Assembly: GCF_000482705.1 (NCBI RefSeq)
Contig: NZ_AXWO01000015.1
Span: 62,001 to 126,000, forward strand
Origin: Glycomyces arizonensis DSM 44726
GTDB taxonomy: Bacteria; Actinomycetota; Actinomycetes; Mycobacteriales; Micromonosporaceae
DNA: 64,000 nucleotides
Direction: 5' to 3'
Positions 8,069-16,682 of the stretch are shown here, one piece after another. The translations under genes were made by a program, and so were the position numbers. A model generated the notes under the pieces. The model had not been told where the DNA came from and did no database searches. It saw only the letters and a list, made by a program, of their open reading frames with translations. Position 1 is the first letter of the stretch. Each line of letters starts with the position of its first letter.

Positions 8069-9382
8069 ATGACGCGTAGTACACGTTCGCGTGCCGCCAT
8101 CGGATCCGTAGCCGCCGCAATGCTCGCCCTCGCCGGATGCTCCGGCTCGGGCGGCGGAGCGGGAGGCGAATACGACCCCGATGAAGCGATCGAGCTCGAG
8201 ATCTCCTGGTGGGGCGACGACGACCGCGCCCGCCTCTTCGGCGAGGTCATCGACCTGTTCGAAGCGGAGTACCCCAACATCACCGTCGTCGAGACGCCCG
8301 TGGGCGCCCCCGACGACCTCTTCAACCGGCTCGCCACCGACTTCGCCGGAGGCGGCGGCACCGCCCCCGACGTCTTCGCGCTCGGCGGCGCCAAGCCGCA
8401 GGAGTACGGCGACCTCGGCGCCCTGCTCGACCTCTCGACCGTGAGCGAGCAGCTCGACTCCTCGGCCTACCCCGACTTCTCACTCACCAGCGCCATCGTC
8501 GACGACACCCTGTACGGCCTGCCGACCGGCGGCAACGCGACCGCCGCGTTCATCAACGCCGACATCTTCGAGCAGGCCGGCGTCCCCCTCCCCGAAGAGG
8601 GCTGGACGTGGGACGACCTCGTCGACGTCGCCGGACAGATCGGCGGCGCCGGCCTCACCAACGACGCCGGCAACCCGATCTACGGCATCGACCTGCGCAT
8701 TCAGGACATCATGGGGACCTACGCCGCCCAGGTGAGCGAGGTCGGCATGTACGACTGGGACGGCAAGCTCGGCGTCGACGCCGACCAGATCGCCAGCTGG
8801 TACGAGATCGAGCAGCGGCTCAACGAGAACGGCGGCCTGCCCGACCCGTCGGTCGTCACCTCGAACTGGCAGCTCCCGCCCGACCAGCAGCCGTTCACCA
8901 TCGGCCAGGCCGCGATCACCTTCGGGTACACCAACCTCATGACCGCCTACAGCGCCGCGGGCAACGTCCAGATGATGCTGCCGCCCACCGACACCGACCT
9001 GTCGGGCATCGCGCTGCTGCCCTCGGCGTACTGGTCGGTCAACGCCGCCACCGAGCACCCCGAGGCGGCGGCCATGCTCGTCGACTGGTTCCTGCACGAA
9101 CCGGCCGCGGCCGAGCTCATCCTCGACACCCGCGGCGTGCCGTTCAACCCCGACACGCTCGCGGTCGTCTCGCCGCTGCTGGAGGGGCCCGCCCAGACCG
9201 CCGCCGATTACGTCGGCCGCGTCTTCGACGAGGGCGTAGTGGCCCCGCCGCAGCCCGCGGGCGGCTCGATCATGAACGAGCTGTCGCAGCGCATGGAGGC
9301 AGAAGTCCTGTTCGGACGCATGTCGACCGACGACGCCGCGGCCCAATGGATGGAGGAACTCGGGGCCGCGCTCGAAGAGTGA
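8069..9382 (+). CDS. Sugar ABC transporter substrate-binding lipoprotein
   Basis: A 437-residue lipoprotein: the signal peptide ends in LALAGC with Cys24 as lipidation site, followed by a Ser/Gly tether. The mature part has the family-1 extracellular binding fold (ELEISWWGDDDRARLFGEVIDLF at the start, TDFAGGGGTAPDVFALGG, then GWTWDDLVDVA). It delivers oligosaccharides to the two permeases encoded divergently. The ATG at 8069 is preferred over an earlier frame start at 7925 because only it gives a signal peptide. The gene is followed by a hairpin and then a glycosidase gene in the same direction. Confidence 0.92.
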   Translation: MTRSTRSRAAIGSVAAAMLALAGCSGSGGGAGGEYDPDEAIELEISWWGDDDRARLFGEVIDLFEAEYPNITVVETPVGAPDDLFNRLATDFAGGGGTAPDVFALGGAKPQEYGDLGALLDLSTVSEQLDSSAYPDFSLTSAIVDDTLYGLPTGGNATAAFINADIFEQAGVPLPEEGWTWDDLVDVAGQIGGAGLTNDAGNPIYGIDLRIQDIMGTYAAQVSEVGMYDWDGKLGVDADQIASWYEIEQRLNENGGLPDPSVVTSNWQLPPDQQPFTIGQAAITFGYTNLMTAYSAAGNVQMMLPPTDTDLSGIALLPSAYWSVNAATEHPEAAAMLVDWFLHEPAAAELILDTRGVPFNPDTLAVVSPLLEGPAQTAADYVGRVFDEGVVAPPQPAGGSIMNELSQRMEAEVLFGRMSTDDAAAQWMEELGAALEE

Positions 9383-9400
9383 CCCTGCCCGCATAGTCGT

Positions 9401-9430
9401 GGAGGCGGGCCGCGCACCGGGCCCGCCTCC
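9401..9430 (+). terminator. Intra-operon hairpin after the binding-protein gene
   Basis: An 11-bp perfect stem (arms 9401-9411 and 9420-9430) lies 18 bp past the stop and 18 bp before the next start. Such hairpins behind binding-protein genes often stabilise that message or lower expression of the distal gene. Confidence 0.5.
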
Positions 9431-9448
9431 ATTCGCACCAGGAGGACC

Positions 9449-11107
9449 ATGACGAAGGCGATCGAGAAGGCCCTGTCCCGGCTCCGCGCGGGCGATCCGG
9501 TCTCGCGAGCGGGTCTCGGCGGCACGGGCCTCGGCACCGAGCTCGCCGCCCAAGGCGTCGGCTTCGCCGCCGTCGGCGGGCCGATCGAGGAGCGCTGGCA
9601 CCGGGCGCTCGCCGAACTCGCGCAGTGCGTGCGCCCGCTCGGCGGCGGCGCCCCGGTCCTCAACGAGGGCGGCGTCTACGCGGGCGCCTGGATCGAGAGC
9701 ACCGGCACCGTCAACGCCGAGGCGCTCGCCCGCTTCGCGCCCGGCATCGCCCGCGACACCCACCTGCTGTTCGCCGAGCACCAACGGGACGACGGCATGA
9801 TCCCGTACAAGGTCACCGACTCAGGGCCCGGATTCAGCCAGATCCAGATCGTCACGCCGCTCGCTCGCACGGTGTGGCACCACTACCGGCTCACCGGCCC
9901 GGACAGGTCCTTCCTGGACACGATGTACCGCGCGATGGCCCGCTACGACGACTGGCTCGCGCGGTACCGCGACACGCGCGGCACCGGTGGCGTCGAGGCG
10001 TTCTGCGCCTTCGACACCGGCCACGACCTCTCGCCGCGGTTCTGGTTCGCGCCCGAGCGCGCCTTCAGGGGCGACGCCCGGCGGTGCGACCCCGATTCGC
10101 CGATCCTGCCGTACGTGGCACCCGACCTCACCGCCAACGTCGCCTGCCAGCGGGCCTACCTCGCGCGGATCGCCGAGGAGCTCGGCGAGGACGGCGAACC
10201 GTGGCGGCGCAAGGCGGCCGCCTCGACCGAGGCGTTGTACGCCCAGTGCTTCGACGAGGCCGACGGGACCTTCTACGACCGCGACCGCTCCGGCGAGCAC
10301 GTCCGGATCCAGTCCGACGTGCTGCTGCGGGTCCTGGCGTGCGAGATCGGCGACGGAGCGTTCTTCGAGCGGGCGCTGCGCGCCTACCTCATGAACACCC
10401 GCAAGTTCCTCTCCCACTACGGCTTCACCTCACTGGCGCTGGACGATCCGCGGTTCGACGCCGACGCCTCGCGCAACTCCTGGGGCGGGCCGGTCAACCT
10501 CCTCACGCTGCTGCGCGCGCCGCAGGCGTTCGAACACCACGGACACGTGGCCGAGCTCGCCGTGGCCACCGCGCCGGTCCTGGCCGCGATGACGATCGCC
10601 GACCGCTTCCCGCAGTGCCTCGATCCGTGGTCCGGCGCCGCCGGGTTCACCTCGGTGTACTCGCCGTCGATCCTGTGGTTCCTCGACGCGGTGGAGCGCG
10701 GCTTCGGCGTCCTGCCGCGGCCGGGCGGCGGGGTGTGGTTCACCGGGCTGCCGCCGACGCGGCTCGACCGCGGCGCCGCCGCGGCGGCGACCGCCTACGC
10801 GCGGCGCGTCGGCGGCGCCGATTACGAGCTCGCCGCCGACGACGAGCGCGTCGAGGTCCACCGCGACGGCGAGCTGCGGTACGCCTTCCCGCGCGGGTGG
10901 CGTATCGAGGCGGACGGGGCGGGGGAGCCGCGGGCGGTCGTCGGCATGAGCCCGGTGACCGTGAGCGGCGAGCTCGAGATTCACCGGGTGGGACTCGAAC
11001 CCGCACTGCTCGCGCTGTCGGTGGCCGCCGACGAGCGGGTCGAACTCGACGCCGGTGGCCGGGTCGCCGGCCGGTCGGCGGCGGTGTTCGTGCCGCCGGC
11101 CGCCTGA
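9449..11107 (+). CDS. Six-hairpin glycoside hydrolase (GH63/trehalase-like fold)
   Basis: A 552-residue cytosolic enzyme without signal peptide, directly behind the sugar-binding lipoprotein gene (AGGAGG site). The Trp-rich helical pattern (EHQRDDGMIPYKV, RNSWGGPVNLLTL, DPWSGAAGFTSVYSPSILWF) fits (alpha/alpha)6 glycosidases of the GH63 / glycogen-debranching / trehalase superfamily. The C-terminal 120 residues are beta-rich. Its place says it cleaves the imported oligosaccharide. The bond and sugar cannot be read, and an MGH-like or glucosidase activity is possible. Catalytic acids are probably in FDTGHDLSPRF and near the RNSWGG motif. Confidence 0.75.
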   Translation: MTKAIEKALSRLRAGDPVSRAGLGGTGLGTELAAQGVGFAAVGGPIEERWHRALAELAQCVRPLGGGAPVLNEGGVYAGAWIESTGTVNAEALARFAPGIARDTHLLFAEHQRDDGMIPYKVTDSGPGFSQIQIVTPLARTVWHHYRLTGPDRSFLDTMYRAMARYDDWLARYRDTRGTGGVEAFCAFDTGHDLSPRFWFAPERAFRGDARRCDPDSPILPYVAPDLTANVACQRAYLARIAEELGEDGEPWRRKAAASTEALYAQCFDEADGTFYDRDRSGEHVRIQSDVLLRVLACEIGDGAFFERALRAYLMNTRKFLSHYGFTSLALDDPRFDADASRNSWGGPVNLLTLLRAPQAFEHHGHVAELAVATAPVLAAMTIADRFPQCLDPWSGAAGFTSVYSPSILWFLDAVERGFGVLPRPGGGVWFTGLPPTRLDRGAAAAATAYARRVGGADYELAADDERVEVHRDGELRYAFPRGWRIEADGAGEPRAVVGMSPVTVSGELEIHRVGLEPALLALSVAADERVELDAGGRVAGRSAAVFVPPAA

Positions 11108-11124
11108 CTCCGCTCTGGCTCGGC

Positions 11125-12012
11125 TCAGCGCAGCGCGAGGCCGCCGGGGACCTCCTCGACCTCGATGAATTGGGCCCGCTCCTCGGGGGTCTCGTTCGGA
11201 TGGTGCAGCGTGAGCAGCAGGTGTCCGTCCGGGCCGGTGAAGAGCATGCCGTGCCCGCCGTCCCTCGGCCACAGCGCCGCGTCCGCCTGCCGCCACGGGC
11301 CGCGGACGCCGCCGCTCTCGGAGGTCGCGACGCCGAGCGCGTAGCCGTCCTCGCCCATGCTCGACCAGAGCATCAGCAGGCGGCCGTCCGCGGTGCGGTG
11401 CAGGAACGGCCCGTCCGTCACGTACGCGGTGGGGCCGGGCCGGTCGAGCGGGCGCGACCACGGCGCCTCCGAGGCGGTGAAGAGCAGCAGCGGCTCGCCG
11501 ACCGTGCCGCGCAGGTCCGGGGTCAGCCGCACCGCGCGGATCTCGCCGTCGCCGACGTCCTTCCACTCGTGGCAGAACACCATGTAGGGCGTGCCGTCCT
11601 CGCCATTGCCGTCTCCAACATAGAGCGTGCCGTCGAGGCACTCCCAGTCCGGCGGGGTGAGCGGGCCGTCCGACCATGGGACGTAGGGGCCTTCGGCGCG
11701 CTCGGCGCGCAGCACCTGCGTCCCTCGGCGGCGCCCTTCGGCCGTGAAGGTCGCGAACATGTAGAAGGCGCCGCCGTGGCGGTGCACCTCGGGGGCCCAG
11801 TACTGGGTGTGCGACCAGAAGTCCGCCTCGGGGCGGAACGCCGGGATCGGGCCGTGCCACTCGGCGAGGTCGGTGCTCCAGTACGTGTCGAAGCCGGTGG
11901 CGGGGCCGCGCCAGATGTTCGGGTCGGTGCTGCCGAACAGGTGGAAGCGGCCTTCCTCTGGCACGTGGAGCACGAACGGGTCGCGGATCTGGATCTCGTC
12001 CAAGGCGGGCAT
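11125..12012 (-). CDS. Intracellular GH43 family glycosidase
   Basis: A 295-residue five-bladed beta-propeller enzyme without signal peptide. The general base is expected in IQIRDPFVLH (Asp11). The blade motifs STDPNIWRGP, HTQYWAPEVHRH and VTDGPFLHR follow the GH43 arrangement of arabinofuranosidases and beta-xylosidases. It converges on the six-hairpin glycosidase with a 17-bp gap, and both should act on imported xylan or arabinan fragments. GAGG precedes the ATG at 12012. An AT-rich promoter lies upstream. Confidence 0.82.
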   Translation of the reverse strand: MPALDEIQIRDPFVLHVPEEGRFHLFGSTDPNIWRGPATGFDTYWSTDLAEWHGPIPAFRPEADFWSHTQYWAPEVHRHGGAFYMFATFTAEGRRRGTQVLRAERAEGPYVPWSDGPLTPPDWECLDGTLYVGDGNGEDGTPYMVFCHEWKDVGDGEIRAVRLTPDLRGTVGEPLLLFTASEAPWSRPLDRPGPTAYVTDGPFLHRTADGRLLMLWSSMGEDGYALGVATSESGGVRGPWRQADAALWPRDGGHGMLFTGPDGHLLLTLHHPNETPEERAQFIEVEEVPGGLALR

Positions 12013-12065
12013 GCGGCGGCCTCCATAGCTGCGTCATGAGCAAGCGTATTTATATATTGAAAATG

Positions 12066-12095
12066 TTGACTTTCGTGTTCATCTGTGGATAGTAT
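12066..12095 (+). promoter_or_regulatory. Sigma-70-type promoter for the secreted GH43 gene
   Basis: TTGACT and TAGTAT are separated by 18 bp, a near-consensus vegetative promoter in an otherwise GC-rich context. Confidence 0.5.
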
Positions 12096-12197
12096 GGCGG
12101 ATATTCGTACACATCCCCTCTAGGAGCGGCAATGCTTCGTGTACTCCCTCGGCCCATCGGTGTCGCAATGCATCCGCACGGCGCGAGCCCTTGGACT

Positions 12198-12211
12198 TGT
12201 TATCGATCACA
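12198..12211. promoter_or_regulatory. LacI-type operator candidate A
   Basis: TGTTATCGATCACA has the CG-centred imperfect palindrome of LacI-family sites. Its near twin lies 156 bp downstream. Confidence 0.45.
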
Positions 12212-12353
12212 CGAACGCATGTCGGCGGCGCGCTCCTCGCACGGGTGCCGTGACGCCCCCGTTCTCGGCGCTGATCGCCGCGCGTCCCTCGCGCGGCGCG
12301 GTGACCGACGACGGTGCCCGGCGAACCGACGCCGCCGCGCGCGAATGTACCGA

Positions 12354-12367
12354 TGTTAGCGATCACC
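12354..12367. promoter_or_regulatory. LacI-type operator candidate B
   Basis: TGTTAGCGATCACC matches candidate A at twelve of fourteen positions and lies 62 bp before the secreted GH43 start. The same regulator could bind both. These differ from the GGAAAGCGGTTGCA sites, which suggests a second repressor. Confidence 0.4.
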
Positions 12368-12429
12368 ATTCCCTCGGCTCAACTCCCGCAGCACGAATCC
12401 AGACCCGTACCCCACGAAAGGAGACCGCC

Positions 12430-13833
12430 ATGAGACGAGGTTCCCTGGCGGCGCTCGCGGCCGTCCTCGGCCTGACGCTGGCACTGGTCGGCGCGGCACC
12501 GGCCGCTGCCGACCACCACCTGACCGACGGCGCGTCGGTCAACCTGATCGACCGGCACTCGGGCAGATGCGCCGACGTGATCAGCCAGTCCACCGCCGAC
12601 GAGGCCGAAGTCGGCCAATACGACTGCAACGGCGGCCTGAACCAGCTGTGGCGCCTGCGCGACCTCGGCAACGGCTACGTCCAGCTCGCCGCCCGCCACT
12701 CCGGCAAGTGCCTCGACGTCACCGGCGCCTCCGGCGACGACGGCGCCCAGATCATCCAGTGGCCGTGTTCGAGCGGCGAGAACCAGCAGTGGCGCTTCCA
12801 GGACACCGGCGACGGCTACGTCCAGCTCGTCGCCCGCCACTCCGGCAAGTGCCTCGACGTGCGGGACGGCTCGACCGCCAACGGCGCGCGGCTGGAGCAG
12901 CGGACGTGCGGCAGCGCCCAGAGCCAGCAGTGGGAGCTGAGCCTCGTGTCCAATCCGGCCCTGCCCGGCTTGTTCGCCGACCCGAACATCACGGTCTTCG
13001 ACGGCACGTATTACCTCTACCCGACCACGGACGGCTTCGCCGGATGGTCCGGCACCCAGTTCCACGCGTTCTCCTCCACCGACCTGGTCCACTGGACCGA
13101 CCACGGCGTGGTTCTCGACGTGGACGCCGACATCTCCTGGGCCGACAACAGCGCTTGGGCGCCCACGATCGCCGAGAAGGACGGCAGGTACTACTTCTAC
13201 TTCTCGGCCGGGCGCGCCAGCGGTGACACGAGCAAGCATCTGGGCGTGGCCGTCGCCGACTCGCCCACCGGCCCGTTCCACGACGCCCTCGGCCACCCGC
13301 TCGTCTCCGCGGGCGCCTACGGCGGCCAGGCGATCGACCCGGCCGTGTTCACCGACGACGACGGGCGGTCCTATCTGTACTGGGGTCAGGGCGCCTCGCA
13401 CCAGGTGCCGCTGAACGACGACATGACCTCCTTCGACGCCTCACAGGTGCGCACCTACGACCCGAGCGGCTACAACGAGGGCAGCTTCGTGATCGAACGC
13501 GGCGGCACCTACTACTTCATGTGGTCGGAGAACGACACGCGGAGCGAGGACTACCGGGTCGCCTACGCCACCGGCTCCTCGCCCACCGGGCCGTGGAGCG
13601 GCCGCGCCGGCGTGATCCTCCAAAAAGACCTGTCGCAGGGCATCAAGGGCACCGGGCACCACTCGGTCGTCCAGGTCCCCGGCACCGACGAGTGGTACAT
13701 CGCCTACCACCGCTTCGCGATCCCCGACGGCGACGGCACCCACCGCGAGACCATGATCGACCGCCTGTACTTCAACGCCGACGGCTCCATCAGGCCGGTC
13801 GTGCCGACCCTCGACGGCGTCGACCCCCTCTGA
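12430..13833 (+). CDS. Secreted GH43 glycosidase with N-terminal CBM13
   Basis: The 467-residue protein has a signal peptide (about 1-26, ending AAADHH). A ricin-type beta-trefoil CBM13 (about 32-170) follows, with three QxW-type repeats (LNQLW, ENQQW, QSQQW) and repeated HSGKCLDV galactose/xylose-binding motifs. The GH43 propeller (about 178-467) shows the expected acids in FADPNITVFDGTYYLYP, AIDPAVFTDDDGRSYLYWG and YNEGSFVIERGGTYYF. It should remove arabinose or xylose from plant polysaccharide outside the cell. The ATG at 12430 has AAAGGAG upstream; the frame is open further left but without a signal sequence. It stands next to the remnant of another arabinan-type enzyme. Confidence 0.9.
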   Translation: MRRGSLAALAAVLGLTLALVGAAPAAADHHLTDGASVNLIDRHSGRCADVISQSTADEAEVGQYDCNGGLNQLWRLRDLGNGYVQLAARHSGKCLDVTGASGDDGAQIIQWPCSSGENQQWRFQDTGDGYVQLVARHSGKCLDVRDGSTANGARLEQRTCGSAQSQQWELSLVSNPALPGLFADPNITVFDGTYYLYPTTDGFAGWSGTQFHAFSSTDLVHWTDHGVVLDVDADISWADNSAWAPTIAEKDGRYYFYFSAGRASGDTSKHLGVAVADSPTGPFHDALGHPLVSAGAYGGQAIDPAVFTDDDGRSYLYWGQGASHQVPLNDDMTSFDASQVRTYDPSGYNEGSFVIERGGTYYFMWSENDTRSEDYRVAYATGSSPTGPWSGRAGVILQKDLSQGIKGTGHHSVVQVPGTDEWYIAYHRFAIPDGDGTHRETMIDRLYFNADGSIRPVVPTLDGVDPL

Positions 13834-13866
13834 CGACCGCCTCCCGACTCGAAGAAAGGCACCGCG

Positions 13867-14289
13867 ATGCCCTCACGGCGAACCGTCCCGGCGACCGCCC
13901 GCACCTCGGCCGTCGCCGCCCTCCCGCCGGGGCCGCCTACGCCCGGAGCCGCTCCGGCTACCTGATGGCCCACTTCATCGGCGAAGGCACCGACGGCGAG
14001 CGGATCTACCTGTCCGGCCCGGGCGACGGCCTGCGCTGGAACGATTGGAACGACGGCGGCCTGGTCCTGCGCTCCACGATCGGCACGCAAGCGGCACGGC
14101 TCGATCCTCGACCTGACCGCCGCCGCGGAGTCCCGCGTGCTCGACCGCCGCCAGAGCACCGAGACCAACCGCATCCAGTCCCACGACCACCCCGACCGCC
14201 ACCTCCGCCACTACGCCTTCGAGCTGCGCATCGACCCGATCGGCACCGACACCGAACGCGCCGACGCCACGTTCCGCGTCACCAACTGA
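13867..14289 (+). pseudogene. Decayed secreted arabinofuranosidase-type glycosidase
   Basis: The start codon (GAAAGGCAC upstream) opens MPSRRTVPATARTSA, a plausible signal peptide, but this frame ends at 13963. The adjacent frame carries GYLMAHFIGEGTDGERIYLS and DGLRWNDWNDGGLVLRSTIG, typical of the first blade of GH43/LamG-type enzymes. It then breaks off. The tail returns to the first frame (from about 14103 to the stop at 14287): SILDLTAAAESRVLD, then PDRHLRHYAFELRIDP and ADATFRVT. This resembles the AbfB-type arabinose-binding end of arabinofuranosidases. So one small indel plus a large internal deletion (several hundred codons) destroyed the gene. Confidence 0.7.
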
Positions 14290-14304
14290 CCTTCCTCGGT
14301 TCCC

Positions 14305-14343
14305 GCCGGCGCCCGCCCGGACTCCCACCGGGCGGGCGCCGGC
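14305..14343 (+). terminator. 16-bp hairpin terminator after the pseudogene
   Basis: Perfect 16-bp GC arms (14305-14320 and 14328-14343) around a 7-nt loop stand 16 bp beyond the old stop codon. The terminator of the dead gene has been kept. Confidence 0.7.
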
Positions 14344-14402
14344 ACTCCTGGAACCGGTCTCGGTGCGGCACCGGGGCGCCCGAAACTGCGTAGTCTGGGC
14401 CC

Positions 14403-15530
14403 ATGGCACAGCAGCGAGCGCAGCAGACCGCCGGGACCGAGCATTCCACCAAGGGCGCCTACGTCTCCGGCGAGGAGTTCACCAGGGACACCAACTACAT
14501 CGAGGACCGCGTCGTGGCCGATGTGGAGGCCGTCCGGTCCGCACCGGCCGAACCGCCCTCCAAGATCGGCGACCCGCGGATGGCCGGCCTCACCGAGGGC
14601 GCGCGGGCGTGGCCGGTCGAGCCCGACCGGTACCGGCTCGTGGCCGCCCGCGCCTGCCCGTGGGCGCACCGCTCGATCATCATCCGCCGCCTGCTCGGCC
14701 TCGAAGGCGTCATCTCGCTGGCCACGCCGGGGCCGGTGCACGACGTCCGGTCCTGGACGTTCGACCTCAGTGAGGACGGGCGCGACCCGGTGCTCGGCAC
14801 CGAGCGGCTGCAGGAGCACTACTTCGAGCGCTTCCCGGACTACCCGCGGGGCATCACCGTGCCCGCGCTGGTGGACGTCCCCTCCGGAGCGGTGGTCACC
14901 AACGACTACCCGCAGCTGACCTTCGACCTCTCCACCCAGTGGGCCGCCTACCACCGGGACGGGGCGCCGGACCTGATCCCCGGCGGGCTGACCGACGACA
15001 TGCTCCCGGTGATCGAGCGGGTCTACACCGAGGTCAACAACGGCGTGTACCGGGCGGGCTTCGCCGGTTCCCAGCGGGCCTACGAACGGGCCTACGAGCG
15101 GCTGTTCGCCGCGCTCGACTGGCTGGAGGAGCGCCTGGCCGACCGCCGCTATCTCATGGGCGAGACGATCACCGAGGCCGACGTCCGGCTGTTCACCACG
15201 CTGGTGCGGTTCGACCCGGTCTACCACGGGCACTTCAAGTGCAACCGGAACAAGCTCACCGAGATGCCGAACCTGTGGGGCTACGCGCGGGACCTGTTCC
15301 AGACGCCCGGCTTCGGCGACACTGTGGACTTCGACCAGATCAAGCGCCACTACTACGTGGTGCACGAGGACCTCAACCCGACGCAGATCGTGCCCGCCGG
15401 ACCGGCTCTGGAGAACTGGCTCACCGAGCACGGCCGCGAGCGGCTCGGCGGCACCCCGTTCGGCGACGGCACCGCCCCGGGCCCGATCGCCCCCGACGAA
15501 CGCCCGCCGGGAGCGAACCCGCTCCACTGA
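14403..15530 (+). CDS. Glutathionyl-hydroquinone reductase / xi-class GST-like protein
   Basis: A 375-residue cytosolic thioredoxin-fold plus helical GST protein. The xi-class signature ACPWAHR carries the catalytic Cys85. TNDYPQLTFDLSTQW and the C-terminal domain FGDTVDFDQIKRHYYVVHEDLNP follow ECM4/YqjG-like enzymes, which reduce glutathionyl-hydroquinones. Actinomycetes normally make mycothiol rather than glutathione, so the natural thiol is probably mycothiol or another one. Length is slightly above the usual 320-330, by an N-terminal extension. The gene begins shortly after the previous terminator. Confidence 0.85.
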   Translation: MAQQRAQQTAGTEHSTKGAYVSGEEFTRDTNYIEDRVVADVEAVRSAPAEPPSKIGDPRMAGLTEGARAWPVEPDRYRLVAARACPWAHRSIIIRRLLGLEGVISLATPGPVHDVRSWTFDLSEDGRDPVLGTERLQEHYFERFPDYPRGITVPALVDVPSGAVVTNDYPQLTFDLSTQWAAYHRDGAPDLIPGGLTDDMLPVIERVYTEVNNGVYRAGFAGSQRAYERAYERLFAALDWLEERLADRRYLMGETITEADVRLFTTLVRFDPVYHGHFKCNRNKLTEMPNLWGYARDLFQTPGFGDTVDFDQIKRHYYVVHEDLNPTQIVPAGPALENWLTEHGRERLGGTPFGDGTAPGPIAPDERPPGANPLH

Positions 15531-15537
15531 CACCCGT

Positions 15538-15568
15538 GGGCCGGGGACGTCATCTGCCGCCCCGGCCC
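15538..15568. terminator. Bidirectional hairpin terminator
   Basis: GGGCCGGGG and CCCCGGCCC enclose a 13-nt loop in the 56 bp between two converging genes. Confidence 0.6.
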
Positions 15569-15586
15569 GCGAACGCCGCGGTGCTG

Positions 15587-16609
15587 CTACGCCTCGATCA
15601 GCCGCTCGCTCAGCTCCCACAGCCGCCGCGCCGACTCCGGGTCGACGGCGTGGGGCACCACATTGGACGACATGATGTGCTCGGAGCCGAAGTCGAGGTT
15701 CCCCGCGGCCTCGTCCAGCGGCGAGACGTCGTTGTCCTTGAGGTAGACGCCGCCGATGCCGACCAGCAGCGGGCTCGTCGCGGCGAACACGCTGGTGCTC
15801 GCCCCCTGCTGCGGGGTCTTCAACTCGCGCTCGGGATCGAGGACCGGGTTGCCGGACTCGTCGATCAGCCCCATCGCCAGCAGCTGCTCGTCGGTCAGCC
15901 AGGGCGCCCGCTCCTCGCCCTCGGCCTGCCACGGGCCCAGGCTCGTGGACGAGACGATGCCCGGGTGCACGGCGTAGCCGCGGATGCCCTCGTCGGCCCA
16001 CCGCCGGTCCAGCTCGACGGCGAACAGGACGTTGGCGGTCTTGGACTGGCCGTAGCCGAGCATGCCCATGTCGTCGTAGCCCTCGGCGAAGTGCGGGTCG
16101 TCCCACCGGATGTCGGACAGGCGGTGGCCGCCGGAGGTCATGGTGACGACGCGGGCGCCGTGCGCGGCGCGCAGCGCGGGCAGCAGGCCCAGCGTCAGCT
16201 GAAAGTGGCCCAGGTGGTTGATCGCGAACTGCGACTCGTAGCCGCGGGCGTCCCGGACCAGGGCGCCGCCCATGATGCCGGCGTTGTTGACGAGGATGTG
16301 GAGCGGGCGCCCGGAGGCGACGTACCGGGCGGCGAAGGCGTCGATCGAGGCCGGGTCGAGCAGGTCCAACTGTCCCGTCTCGACGCGCTCGATCCCGGCC
16401 AGCTCGGCCGCGGCGCTGTCGGGATTGCGGGCGGCCACGGTGACCGAGGCGCCCGCCCCGGCCAGGGCGCGGGCGGTCTCCAGGCCGAGCCCGCGGTGGC
16501 CGCCGGTGACGACGACGTTCTTGCCGGTCAGGTCGATGCCCGCGATGACCTCCGCGGTGGTCGAGGCGGCGGTGAATCCGGATCCGATTGGGTGCTGTTG
16601 CTGTGTCAT
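15587..16609 (-). CDS. SDR family oxidoreductase
   Basis: A 340-residue Rossmann-fold dehydrogenase: cofactor loop TGGHRGLGLETA, structural VNNAGIMGG and the catalytic YGQSKTAN (Tyr and Lys). An Arg after the first beta strand region (VAARNPDS) suggests NADP(H). This is the WW-domain-oxidoreductase/retinol-dehydrogenase-like branch. A second member at 46106 has the same lay-out (xSGFxxxxTAAEVxxGIDLTGK start and a WGYSADLT/LWELSERL end). It diverges from the AraC-type regulator gene with 73 bp between the starts, so the regulator probably controls it. Confidence 0.9.
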   Translation of the reverse strand: MTQQQHPIGSGFTAASTTAEVIAGIDLTGKNVVVTGGHRGLGLETARALAGAGASVTVAARNPDSAAAELAGIERVETGQLDLLDPASIDAFAARYVASGRPLHILVNNAGIMGGALVRDARGYESQFAINHLGHFQLTLGLLPALRAAHGARVVTMTSGGHRLSDIRWDDPHFAEGYDDMGMLGYGQSKTANVLFAVELDRRWADEGIRGYAVHPGIVSSTSLGPWQAEGEERAPWLTDEQLLAMGLIDESGNPVLDPERELKTPQQGASTSVFAATSPLLVGIGGVYLKDNDVSPLDEAAGNLDFGSEHIMSSNVVPHAVDPESARRLWELSERLIEA

Positions 16610-16682
16610 GGCACCAGTCTGCGCCCGGATCGCCGTACTTAGAATAATTGCCAGTCCGTATTTCTTGCTCTAGAGTACGGGC

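Larger units (their letters stand above)
12013..12429. other. Divergent regulatory region between the two GH43 genes
   Basis: No gene is seen in these 417 bp. The left end is AT-rich (TATATATTGAAAATG). The region holds one clear promoter for the right-hand gene and two similar LacI-type sites, each listed separately. The 334-bp distance between promoter and start codon implies a long leader or a second promoter. Confidence 0.55.
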
